13,244 nt of DNA, from assembly GCA_946480575.1 (NCBI GenBank), contig CAMLKF010000049.1, positions 1 to 13,244 of the forward strand, read 5' to 3'. The position numbers and the translations under genes were made by a program. Under the pieces are notes generated by a model that was not told the DNA's origin, made no database searches, and worked only from the letters and a program-made list of their open reading frames with translations. This document shows positions 1 to 4,896 of this stretch, piece by piece (position 1 is the first letter of the stretch; every line of letters starts with the position of its first letter). The stretch is from an uncultured Nitrososphaera sp. (GTDB lineage Archaea > Thermoproteota > Nitrososphaeria > Nitrososphaerales > Nitrososphaeraceae).

Positions 1-390
1 GGCAAAAAGCCAAGCATGGAGCTCAACATGCATATGGGCATCTACAGCAGCCGGCCAGACATCAACGCCATAGTTCATGCCCATAGCCCCTTTACAATTG
101 GAATATCAATTTCATCAGAATTCCGCCAAGTGATTGAAGAAGCCAAGATAGTGGTCGGTGAGCCGGCAGTCATTGCAAACAGGCCGTCGGGATCGATAGA
201 GCTGGCTGAAGCGGTTTCAGTGGAGTTCAAGAAAGGCGCTCACGCAGTGGTGGTCAAGAACCACGGGGTTATTGCCGGCGGCATGGACATACACCACGCC
301 CGCGCAATCGTTGAATCGCTTGAAGAATGGGCCAAGATACTGACCGTGGCAAGAATTTTTGGAAGCGTTAGGGACTACTACCTAGACTAG
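1..390 (+). CDS. Class II aldolase/adducin-family protein, C-terminal part (5' end outside window)
   Basis: The reading frame is open from base 1, so the gene begins upstream of the window. The visible 129 codons match the zinc-dependent fold of L-fuculose-1-phosphate aldolase and its relatives. The motif PSMEL carries the family's catalytic Glu (nt 19-21). VHAH (nt 73-84) and KNHG (nt 256-267) supply the three His ligands of the active-site Zn2+. In characterised members these enzymes cleave or epimerise phosphorylated sugars by a retro-aldol step in the cytoplasm. The substrate cannot be read from sequence. The Met at base 16 is internal, because the conserved GKKPS residues lie before it. 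The stop overlaps the stop of the convergent atpF by two bases inside a CTAG. The family call is firm, the substrate unknown. Confidence 0.88.
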   Translation, partial: GKKPSMELNMHMGIYSSRPDINAIVHAHSPFTIGISISSEFRQVIEEAKIVVGEPAVIANRPSGSIELAEAVSVEFKKGAHAVVVKNHGVIAGGMDIHHARAIVESLEEWAKILTVARIFGSVRDYYLD

Positions 391-683
391 ACGCCAAGGA
401 TTTGCTTGAGGAGCGCCCTGTAATCGACCTTTTCCTTCTTGCTCCCCGGCGATGGCAATTCGTATATGAGTGGAATAGGTCTCTTTGCCCTGATGCTTGT
501 CAGCTGGTAGCGGATCTCCTTGCCGATGTCGTCGCTCAAAAGCACCAGACCCACGTCGGTCCCCTCGCCCATCTTGTTTATCTCCGTGAGTGCCTCTGCC
601 GGCGACTCGACCTTGACGCCCTTGACGCCGGCAAGCTGGAAACTTGTGACAAAGACGCGGCTGCCTATTGCGACTATACGCAT
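387..683 (-). CDS. atpF: A-type ATP synthase subunit F
   Basis: This 98-aa protein has the length and layout of the archaeal A-type (V-type-like) ATP synthase F subunit. It has an N-terminal strand MRIVAIGSR, then a F-x-LAGV segment (residues 16-20), a central GLVLLSDDIG segment (about 45-54), and a PIPLIYELPSPG segment (about 69-80) typical of the family. Subunit F sits on the central rotor stalk with subunit D and helps couple proton flow to ATP synthesis. The start is ATG at 683. A TATA-like AATAAAAA on the minus strand (about 707-714) lies roughly 27 nt upstream, so a leaderless transcript is likely. No other ATP synthase subunit is nearby, so the gene is detached from any main operon within this window. 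It converges on the aldolase gene. Confidence 0.85.
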   Translation of the reverse strand: MRIVAIGSRVFVTSFQLAGVKGVKVESPAEALTEINKMGEGTDVGLVLLSDDIGKEIRYQLTSIRAKRPIPLIYELPSPGSKKEKVDYRALLKQILGV

Positions 684-710
684 CAGTTCGCCTTTAATTC
701 CAGTCCCTTT

Positions 711-932
711 TTATTCCTTGCGAGATAGAAGGGGCAGCGTGAATGAAAAGGTGGCGCCGCTTCCGTCTTTGTTGTTTTCTGCCCATATCTTGCCGCCGTG
801 CGCCCCGATTATTGTCTTTGATATGTAAAGCCTTAGCCCGGTACCGTTGTGCGCTTTTGTAGCAAATTCTGCAAAAAGCCTGTCCATGGTTTCAGGATCG
901 ATGCCTGCGCCAGTATCCGATGCATTCTGCAA
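711..932 (-). pseudogene. Histidine-kinase remnant (C-terminal half of HATPase domain)
   Basis: The frame encodes the tail of a sensor histidine kinase ATPase domain: G1 box DTGAGI, the F-box-like region RLFAEFATK, GTGLRLYISK, HGGKIWAEN, and the closing GATFSFTLPL. Everything that should precede it (sensor region, dimerisation His box, N box) is missing. The frame upstream of about nt 917 has no kinase character. The G2 box reads GTGLRL where the family has GTGLGL, so a glycine is replaced by Arg. Without the N box it cannot bind ATP normally. An in-frame TTG at 932 lies about 28 nt downstream of a TATA-like TTTTATAT (minus strand, 956-964), so a 73-aa fragment could still be transcribed. I call it a truncated gene; a small expressed protein is the alternative. 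Confidence 0.75.
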
Positions 933-955
933 ACAAATGAATGCCGCTACACGAT

Positions 956-964
956 CATATAAAA
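956..964 (-). promoter_or_regulatory. TATA-like box upstream of kinase fragment
   Basis: The minus strand reads TTTTATATG here, close to the archaeal TATA consensus. It is centred about 28 nt upstream of the in-frame TTG at 932. The spacing fits leaderless transcription of the kinase fragment, but the box may be a chance AT-rich run. Confidence 0.35.
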
Positions 965-1064
965 GGCTTTGAAGCATTATCCTAGGACATTGTTGCAAGC
1001 TGGTCATCGCTAATGTGTACTCCTATAGCAAACAGCAGAATTGTTTGTTAGGATAGAAAACGAC

Positions 1065-1069
1065 TTATA
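1065..1069 (+). promoter_or_regulatory. TATA box for the 73-aa membrane protein
   Basis: The TTATA is centred 27 nt before the TTG at 1094. No ribosome binding site sits at a normal distance from that start. Both facts fit a leaderless mRNA. Confidence 0.4.
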
Positions 1070-1093
1070 CCGTCACCTGTTACATTAGGTGAT

Positions 1094-1315
1094 TTGGCAG
1101 CAACAAAAATGCAGGCTCTTTTGTTCATGATAGCGTGCATCGCTTCTGGCGCGCTGGCGATAGTGATGGGGTTGGTCTTGGGCTCAGTGTTGTTCATGCT
1201 GTCCTCTCTTTCGGGCTTTACCATCGGGGCGTTCTTTGCGTACAAGTATTTCACATTTGGCAAGAAAAAAGAGCGCGAAGAGCAACACCGGCGCAACAGG
1301 CATCACAAGCACTAG
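1094..1315 (+). CDS. Small two-helix membrane protein, unknown function
   Basis: This 73-aa protein has two likely transmembrane helices (about residues 7-30 and 34-54). They are followed by a strongly basic, His-rich cytoplasmic-type tail ([17 protein letters not shown]). I do not recognise a family. The TTG at 1094 is chosen because TTATA at 1065-1069 is centred 27 nt upstream, the spacing expected for a leaderless archaeal transcript. An ATG five codons later (1109) is the alternative start. The gene converges on the J-domain gene and shares CTAG (1312-1315) with it, so the two stop codons overlap by two bases. The His-rich tail could bind metal, which is only a guess from composition. Confidence 0.6.
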   Translation: MAATKMQALLFMIACIASGALAIVMGLVLGSVLFMLSSLSGFTIGAFFAYKYFTFGKKKEREEQHRRNRHHKH

Positions 1316-1773
1316 CCTGACAGCAGGATGTAAAGCACGACAGCTCCGAGGCACCCAAACAGGAGCATGGTCGCTTTCCACATGCCAAAGCTGGCCTTGT
1401 CACTAATGTCCCACATGCCACCTCCGACGTTGCTGCTCGAGCGGTATCTCCTCTTGATTTCCTCGTAGCTGTAGACGCGGCTAAAGTCGGCAGGCGGCGT
1501 CCACCTAGGAGACGGCCCCGGCTTGCGGAAAGTAGTAGCAGTAGTGCTTCTGCGGACGCCACCATCATTGTTGATGTCGTCATAGCTCTTACGTGCCTGC
1601 CTATCGGAAAGCACTTCGTAGGCTTCGACTATCTTCATGAACTTTTGCTTTGACTCCTCAGAATTGCGATTCTTGTCAGGGTGGTATTTCATTGCCAAAT
1701 TGCGAAAGGACTTTTTGATCTCCTCCGAAGTGGCGCTTGGGCTCACGCCCAGTATCTCGTAGTAATTTGGCAC
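1312..1773 (-). CDS. J-domain (DnaJ-like) protein with C-terminal membrane anchor
   Basis: Residues 1-66 form a canonical J domain. It starts [13 protein letters not shown], has the HPD motif at 31-33 (YHPDKN) that stimulates Hsp70 ATPase, and ends [17 protein letters not shown] low-complexity linker with Thr, Pro and Ser follows (about 70-105). Near the C-terminus is a single hydrophobic helix (about 130-151, [16 protein letters not shown]), so the J domain would face the cytoplasm from a tail anchor. It lacks the Gly/Phe, zinc-finger and substrate-binding domains of full DnaJ (type III organisation). It probably recruits DnaK to the membrane. The start is GTG at 1773, with an AT-rich box centred about 30 nt upstream. 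It is transcribed divergently from the CPBP-like gene. Confidence 0.9.
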   Translation of the reverse strand: MPNYYEILGVSPSATSEEIKKSFRNLAMKYHPDKNRNSEESKQKFMKIVEAYEVLSDRQARKSYDDINNDGGVRRSTTATTFRKPGPSPRWTPPADFSRVYSYEEIKRRYRSSSNVGGGMWDISDKASFGMWKATMLLFGCLGAVVLYILLSG

Positions 1774-1796
1774 TCTGTAATGTTGCGCGGACAGCT

Positions 1797-1842
1797 AAAT
1801 AATTATTTTCATTGGGAATATATATTCAGGAAATGATATAAC
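1797..1842. promoter_or_regulatory. Divergent AT-rich promoter region (J-protein / CPBP protein)
   Basis: The 86-nt gap between the divergent starts at 1773 and 1860 holds three AT-rich boxes. AAATAATTATTT at 1797-1808 serves the minus strand and is centred about 30 nt from the GTG. AATATATATT at 1817-1826 and ATATAA at 1836-1841 serve the plus strand, about 38 and 22 nt from the TTG. Which plus-strand box is used is unclear. Confidence 0.45.
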
Positions 1843-1859
1843 ATAGCTGTGTTGCAGGC

Positions 1860-2402
1860 TTGGAAAGCAACGATCTATTCTTGATACTATTCTACGCAGC
1901 AATGGTCGGGCCGTCGCTTCTCATGGTCAAGGAGACAAGAAAGAGGCTTATGGATCTAAAGGCCGGCCTCAAGTCGCTCGTGTTCCTACCCCTGACCATT
2001 GGCGGGCTGGTTGCATACATCCTGTTTGCGATGGACTTTTTCTCTCAGATCCCAGTGCTCAACTGGTCGTGGCTTGGCTACAACATTGCTCTGGGCCCGT
2101 ACGCCGACACCGGCGTTTTCGGGGTGCTGCCGTTTGTCCCAATACTGGTATACATGCTAATCCACGTCAACTATTTTGAAGAGCTGTATTTCCGCAAGAG
2201 CGCCAGGCTAGTGGTGCTTTGGGCCTTTCTGCATATCGCAATGGGTGTGGCCGTGCATGTCGCACTTGCTCTCCTGCCTATAGGGTTTCTGTACCGTCGC
2301 TTATATGTCAAACGAGGCATTAACCACGCGTACGCGCTCCACTTTGTGACAAACATGGTCATAGTCGCAGCGTCAATCAGCTCCTTCTTTTTCCTATTCT
2401 AG
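1860..2402 (+). CDS. CPBP-family (CAAX-protease/ABI-like) intramembrane protease homologue
   Basis: This 180-aa protein is almost wholly hydrophobic, with five to six predicted membrane helices. It carries the three ordered motifs of the CPBP (Rce1/ABI) glutamic intramembrane proteases. These are EExxxR (EELYFR, residues 107-112), a His in the next helix (WAFLH, His125, with the expected upstream Phe replaced by Leu), and HxxxN (HFVTN, 161-165). In characterised relatives these residues form the active site that cleaves prenylated or membrane-embedded peptides. The substrate is unknown here. The start is TTG at 1860, chosen from the TATA-like boxes upstream and the lack of an earlier in-frame start. 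Its stop directly abuts the stop of the convergent SRPBCC gene. The family call rests on motifs and topology, so activity is inferred. Confidence 0.75.
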   Translation: MESNDLFLILFYAAMVGPSLLMVKETRKRLMDLKAGLKSLVFLPLTIGGLVAYILFAMDFFSQIPVLNWSWLGYNIALGPYADTGVFGVLPFVPILVYMLIHVNYFEELYFRKSARLVVLWAFLHIAMGVAVHVALALLPIGFLYRRLYVKRGINHAYALHFVTNMVIVAASISSFFFLF

Positions 2403-2834
2403 TCAGAGAGTAGTGCGCTCGACTCTTTCCTTGAGCGCTTTGTTCATCTCTTCAAATCCCGCCCGAATGTCCTCGTCAGTCCTCCGGCCAAATAACGACG
2501 TTAGGAGCCCGTCAAATATCTCGCGATGGACAAACCGCACACGCTCGGGCTGCAGCCGCTCTATCAGGAAAATGTGCTCACCGTTCAAAAGGAAGCTCTT
2601 GCCAAGCCACCGGAGCTCGTGGCCCTCCTCTACCCTTGTCACGGTCGGCTCGTATCTGCGGTTCTTGCCTCCGGGGGTCTCGATGCGTATCTGTATTTTG
2701 GAGCCTTCCTTTGCCTGCCCAACTATTCTGTGGATAAACGGATTCCATTGGTCGTACTTGTCAAACTCGGTCAGTATTTTCCAGACCCGCTGGGGGCTTG
2801 CGTTTATCTCTATCTCGGTGGTGAGCTCCTTCAA
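2403..2834 (-). CDS. SRPBCC-superfamily (polyketide cyclase/START-like) protein
   Basis: This 143-aa soluble protein has the typical opening of the SRPBCC fold. The first strand is EIEINASPQRVWKILTEF, then YDQWNPFI (residues about 27-34), repeated amphipathic strands with a LRWLGK turn, and a long C-terminal helix (about 117-139). The fold makes a deep hydrophobic pocket, and members bind lipids, polyketides or other apolar ligands. The sequence does not show which ligand. The start is TTG at 2834, since no ATG or GTG lies near the first conserved strand. AT-rich stretches at 2846-2855 and 2864-2880 could provide the promoter. The fold call is good and the function open. Confidence 0.82.
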   Translation of the reverse strand: MKELTTEIEINASPQRVWKILTEFDKYDQWNPFIHRIVGQAKEGSKIQIRIETPGGKNRRYEPTVTRVEEGHELRWLGKSFLLNGEHIFLIERLQPERVRFVHREIFDGLLTSLFGRRTDEDIRAGFEEMNKALKERVERTTL

Positions 2835-2881
2835 GCCGGCTACGATACAATATACCGGTCAGCCTTAGTTTATAATTATTT

Positions 2882-3352
2882 TTACTGGTGTGCTGTAAAC
2901 TCGATCCTTATCGAGTCTCCCTGTCTCAGTACTATGTCTCGAAAGTCGCCCTCTGTATGCTGGACGCCGTTGACGTGCACCCTAGTGTCGTACTGCAGGA
3001 TGTCGTCCCCAAGCCAGTAGTACAAGAAGTGGCCGAGCGTAAAATCATGCGGCTCGCTGTACGCCACGTGGATAACATTTTCTTCAAGGGTATGGACCGG
3101 CCTTGTGCAATTGTGGGTGATGGCCACTCCTTCCGGGACGACGGCCGGCGAGCCGTTCTCTGTTACGGTGACTGGAACAGACAGCTGGAAGGGCTGTGTG
3201 GCCGGATCGCTTATGCACTGGTTGACTGGGTCCTGCGAGCGAAAGTATGTTGAAATGGCTGCAGTAGCTAGAACGGCGCCGCCAATCAGCACGGCAAGAA
3301 CAAGCATCGAAAACAGCAGCTTTCTCTTTTTCTCAGGACTTTCGAACGCCAT
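2882..3352 (-). CDS. Membrane-anchored extracytoplasmic protein, unknown function
   Basis: The protein has a short basic N-terminus (KKRK), one hydrophobic helix (about residues 12-34 from the chosen ATG), then a domain of about 120 residues outside the membrane. That domain has two Cys (in NQCIS and HNCTR) that could pair. It carries RPVHTLEENVIHVAY followed by HDFTLGHFLYYW. This resembles a small domain common in archaeal and bacterial secreted proteins with the pattern HTH-x(4)-IH-x-E and FTLG-x-FF-x-W. Its function is unknown to me. The frame is open to a TTG at 3373 (163 aa). I prefer ATG at 3352 (156 aa) because a weak TTTAA on the minus strand (about 3376-3380) lies about 26 nt upstream. 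The gene follows the 57-aa membrane protein closely and may be co-transcribed with it. Confidence 0.72.
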   Translation of the reverse strand: MAFESPEKKRKLLFSMLVLAVLIGGAVLATAAISTYFRSQDPVNQCISDPATQPFQLSVPVTVTENGSPAVVPEGVAITHNCTRPVHTLEENVIHVAYSEPHDFTLGHFLYYWLGDDILQYDTRVHVNGVQHTEGDFRDIVLRQGDSIRIEFTAHQ

Positions 3353-3392
3353 CGTCACTAGCTCGCTCGACAAGCGTTAAATGCTTTTGCTG

Positions 3393-3566
3393 CTAGTGAA
3401 GCTCCAGATAAGTGGGCAGCTCGCCTGCCAAGGGAAATCCAACAAGCATCTCTGCAGGTGGCGGACTTGGAGTTGTAGTCAGCCAGATCAGGACTCCTGG
3501 CACCGCAGCACAAACGAGGATAGTGAGAATAATGAGCCAGACGGCTGTCATCTTTTCGACCATCAT
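3393..3566 (-). CDS. Small single-helix membrane protein (57 aa), unknown function
   Basis: A short frame reads MMVEKMTAVWLIILTILVCA then a Pro-rich stretch (TTTPSPPPAE) and ends ELPTYLELH. It has one clear hydrophobic helix (about residues 8-29) and a short C-terminal tail that would lie outside or just at the membrane. It is too short for usual length cut-offs. A strong TATA box, TTATATAA (3587-3594), is centred 24-28 nt upstream of the tandem ATG codons at 3566 and 3563. That is the spacing for a leaderless archaeal gene. The stop is about 40 nt before the ATG of the membrane-anchored protein, so the two may form a small transcription unit. No family recognised. Confidence 0.6.
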   Translation of the reverse strand: MMVEKMTAVWLIILTILVCAAVPGVLIWLTTTPSPPPAEMLVGFPLAGELPTYLELH

Positions 3567-3586
3567 TTCAATTCACTTGGAATACG

Positions 3587-3594
3587 TTATATAA
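3587..3594 (-). promoter_or_regulatory. TATA box for the 57-aa membrane protein
   Basis: TTATATAA is a near-ideal archaeal TATA box, centred 24.5 nt from the first ATG (3566). It sits only 12 nt downstream of the preceding gene's stop codon, which argues for a separate transcription start. Confidence 0.6.
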
Positions 3595-3606
3595 GTCTTC
3601 AAATGG

Positions 3607-4230
3607 CTAGGCGGCCTTGGGCACAGATGCGCTCTTGGCGACTTGCTGGTTCTTCAGCTCCTCAAGCTCATGCCTCAGTTCCTCGTTTTCGTCTTCCAGC
3701 ACCTTGAGCAAAGTTATCTCCTCTGCGCTCTGGCTCCGGAGCTGCTGAAATTCTTTTTGAAGCTTTTCGTACGACTGCCTGAGCTCTTTGTCGCTCTGCC
3801 CTGCTGCCTGGTTGGCCGCTGGCGTTGCCTGCTGCACACTTTTGAGTGCCAGCTGCAGGCGCATGTTCTCGGCCTTTAGCGACTCAATTACTTTCGCCGT
3901 GCCCTCAGCCTTTTCCTTCAGCGCCGCCACCTCGGTCGAGTGCGAGCGCAGCTCGGACGCCAGCCTCACGTTGTCCTCCATCATTTTCTGCTTCTCGGCG
4001 CCAATGCGGCCTATCTCTGCCTTCAGCTGCGCCACGAAGTCAACGTCTGACGGCGCGTCCAGCTTTGACCTCTCTATCAATTCTGAAAGGATGGCAGGCA
4101 TCGCCTCGGAACTGACGTATTCCATCATGCCAAAATCAATCGCTATTGCGCCTTTTGACTTCAAAAGGTTCTCAACTGCCGGGTCTAGTGCGAATGAACT
4201 TGCATTGAATGTAAATCTCTTTACTGACAA
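3607..4230 (-). CDS. Coiled-coil protein, unknown function
   Basis: The protein has 207 residues. The first 60 or so (MSVKRFTFNASSFALDPAVE onward) look globular. From about residue 65 it becomes a long heptad-rich helix full of Glu, Lys, Leu and Gln. This helix is broken once by an Ala/Gln-rich stretch (QQATPAANQAAGQ, about 132-144) and ends in a basic, Ala-rich tail. That pattern suggests an elongated cytoplasmic dimer, but gives no enzymatic role. No signal peptide or membrane helix is present. The start is TTG at 4230, with a T-rich, TATA-like TTTTTAAAG on the minus strand (about 4257-4265) about 31 nt upstream. It is divergent from the 102-aa gene across a 117-nt gap. I do not recognise a family. 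Confidence 0.7.
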   Translation of the reverse strand: MSVKRFTFNASSFALDPAVENLLKSKGAIAIDFGMMEYVSSEAMPAILSELIERSKLDAPSDVDFVAQLKAEIGRIGAEKQKMMEDNVRLASELRSHSTEVAALKEKAEGTAKVIESLKAENMRLQLALKSVQQATPAANQAAGQSDKELRQSYEKLQKEFQQLRSQSAEEITLLKVLEDENEELRHELEELKNQQVAKSASVPKAA

Positions 4231-4316
4231 TTTTTCTCAGGCAGTCTTGTGCTATTTCTTTAAAAAGATCGCAGCGCAAAATTAGTTGACAGCAGGCCAG
4301 AACACGAACTATCTGA

Positions 4317-4324
4317 TTTTATAT
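4317..4324 (+). promoter_or_regulatory. TATA box for the 102-aa protein
   Basis: TTTTATAT is centred about 27 nt upstream of the GTG at 4348. No ribosome binding site lies between them, so a leaderless transcript starting at the GTG is likely. Confidence 0.5.
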
Positions 4325-4347
4325 GTTTCGCTTGCGTATATGGTTTT

Positions 4348-4656
4348 GTGAGGTCTGACAATTTCAAGACCAATGTTCTTAATGATTCTGTCAAGTTTTA
4401 CCTGCCCAGAGTTGAAGGCTATCTAGAAATCGTGAGGGAAATGGCGTCGCAATTTGGCGCCATGTCTTTGATCGAATTTGACGGATACTTTGAAGGTCGG
4501 TTCGAGCCTGTAAAATACACGCGGCTTGAGATCCATACGAATAATGTTAATGAAAAGCAAATGATGGAAGCAGCTAACCAGATTCGCATCAGGCTGAAGC
4601 AAAACAGCCTGGCCTTCGAGTTTAACAACAAGTTAATCCTAATCAGCCAGCCATGA
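4348..4656 (+). CDS. Conserved-looking 102-aa protein, unknown function
   Basis: The predicted product is soluble, of mixed charge and without membrane helices or cysteines. Segments FDGYFEGRFEP and YTRLEIHTNN read as beta strands. The run NEKQMMEAANQIRIRLKQN reads as a helix, followed by a closing strand (KLILISQP). This suggests a small compact alpha/beta fold. I do not recognise a family. The start is GTG at 4348, placed by the TATA box about 27 nt upstream. It is divergent from the coiled-coil gene, and the shared 117-nt region could co-regulate both. The codon pattern and promoter support a real gene. Confidence 0.6.
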   Translation: MRSDNFKTNVLNDSVKFYLPRVEGYLEIVREMASQFGAMSLIEFDGYFEGRFEPVKYTRLEIHTNNVNEKQMMEAANQIRIRLKQNSLAFEFNNKLILISQP

Positions 4657-4758
4657 GAACTCGCTAGATGTCGATCACATAGTGCAAAAATCTCATTATT
4701 ACATACAGCGAGAGAAATACTGGCTTGTACAATCCCACACAAGAAGACGTCTATGAAT

Positions 4759-4767
4759 CTTATATAT
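4759..4767 (+). promoter_or_regulatory. TATA-like box before the zinc-finger-like short ORF
   Basis: CTTATATAT is close to the TATA consensus. It is centred about 22 nt upstream of a TTG (4785) that opens a 34-codon frame. It is the only obvious promoter-like signal in the 240-nt gap between 4656 and 4897. Confidence 0.35.
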
Positions 4768-4784
4768 CTACAATCGACGAAAGA

Positions 4785-4889
4785 TTGCTGAAATCATTGA
4801 GCGCCAAATACCTGTGGAACCGCTGCGGTAAGATATTCAGAGCAAAGAACGAGTTCCACCACCAGTACCAAAAGTCAGACCATGCGTAA
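4785..4889 (+). pseudogene. Short ORF resembling a degenerate C2H2 zinc finger
   Basis: The 240-nt gap between the 102-aa gene and the protease gene holds one notable frame. It ends KYLWNRCGKIFRAKNEF then HHQYQKSDHA. This follows the C2H2 pattern Y-x-C-x2-CG-x-F-x(8)-H-x(4)-H closely, except that the first Cys is Trp (TGG, one base from TGC or TGT). The last His pair is also irregularly spaced. The frame is open back to 4683, so a longer version starting at TTG 4725 is possible. It could be a decayed finger gene or a small expressed protein. Support is motif likeness plus a TATA-like box only. Confidence 0.35.
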
Positions 4890-4896
4890 AGAAAAG

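Noticed and set aside
933..1007. N-terminal part of the 98-codon frame carrying the kinase fragment
   Set aside because: These residues show no kinase character, and the TATA-like box lies inside them, so they are probably not translated.
3412..3594. 60-codon plus-strand frame
   Set aside because: It is antisense to the 57-aa membrane protein, has no promoter-like box, and reads as low-complexity sequence without a coherent helix or motif.
3788..4285. 165-codon plus-strand frame
   Set aside because: It is antisense to the coiled-coil gene. The minus frame has clear heptads and an upstream promoter-like box.
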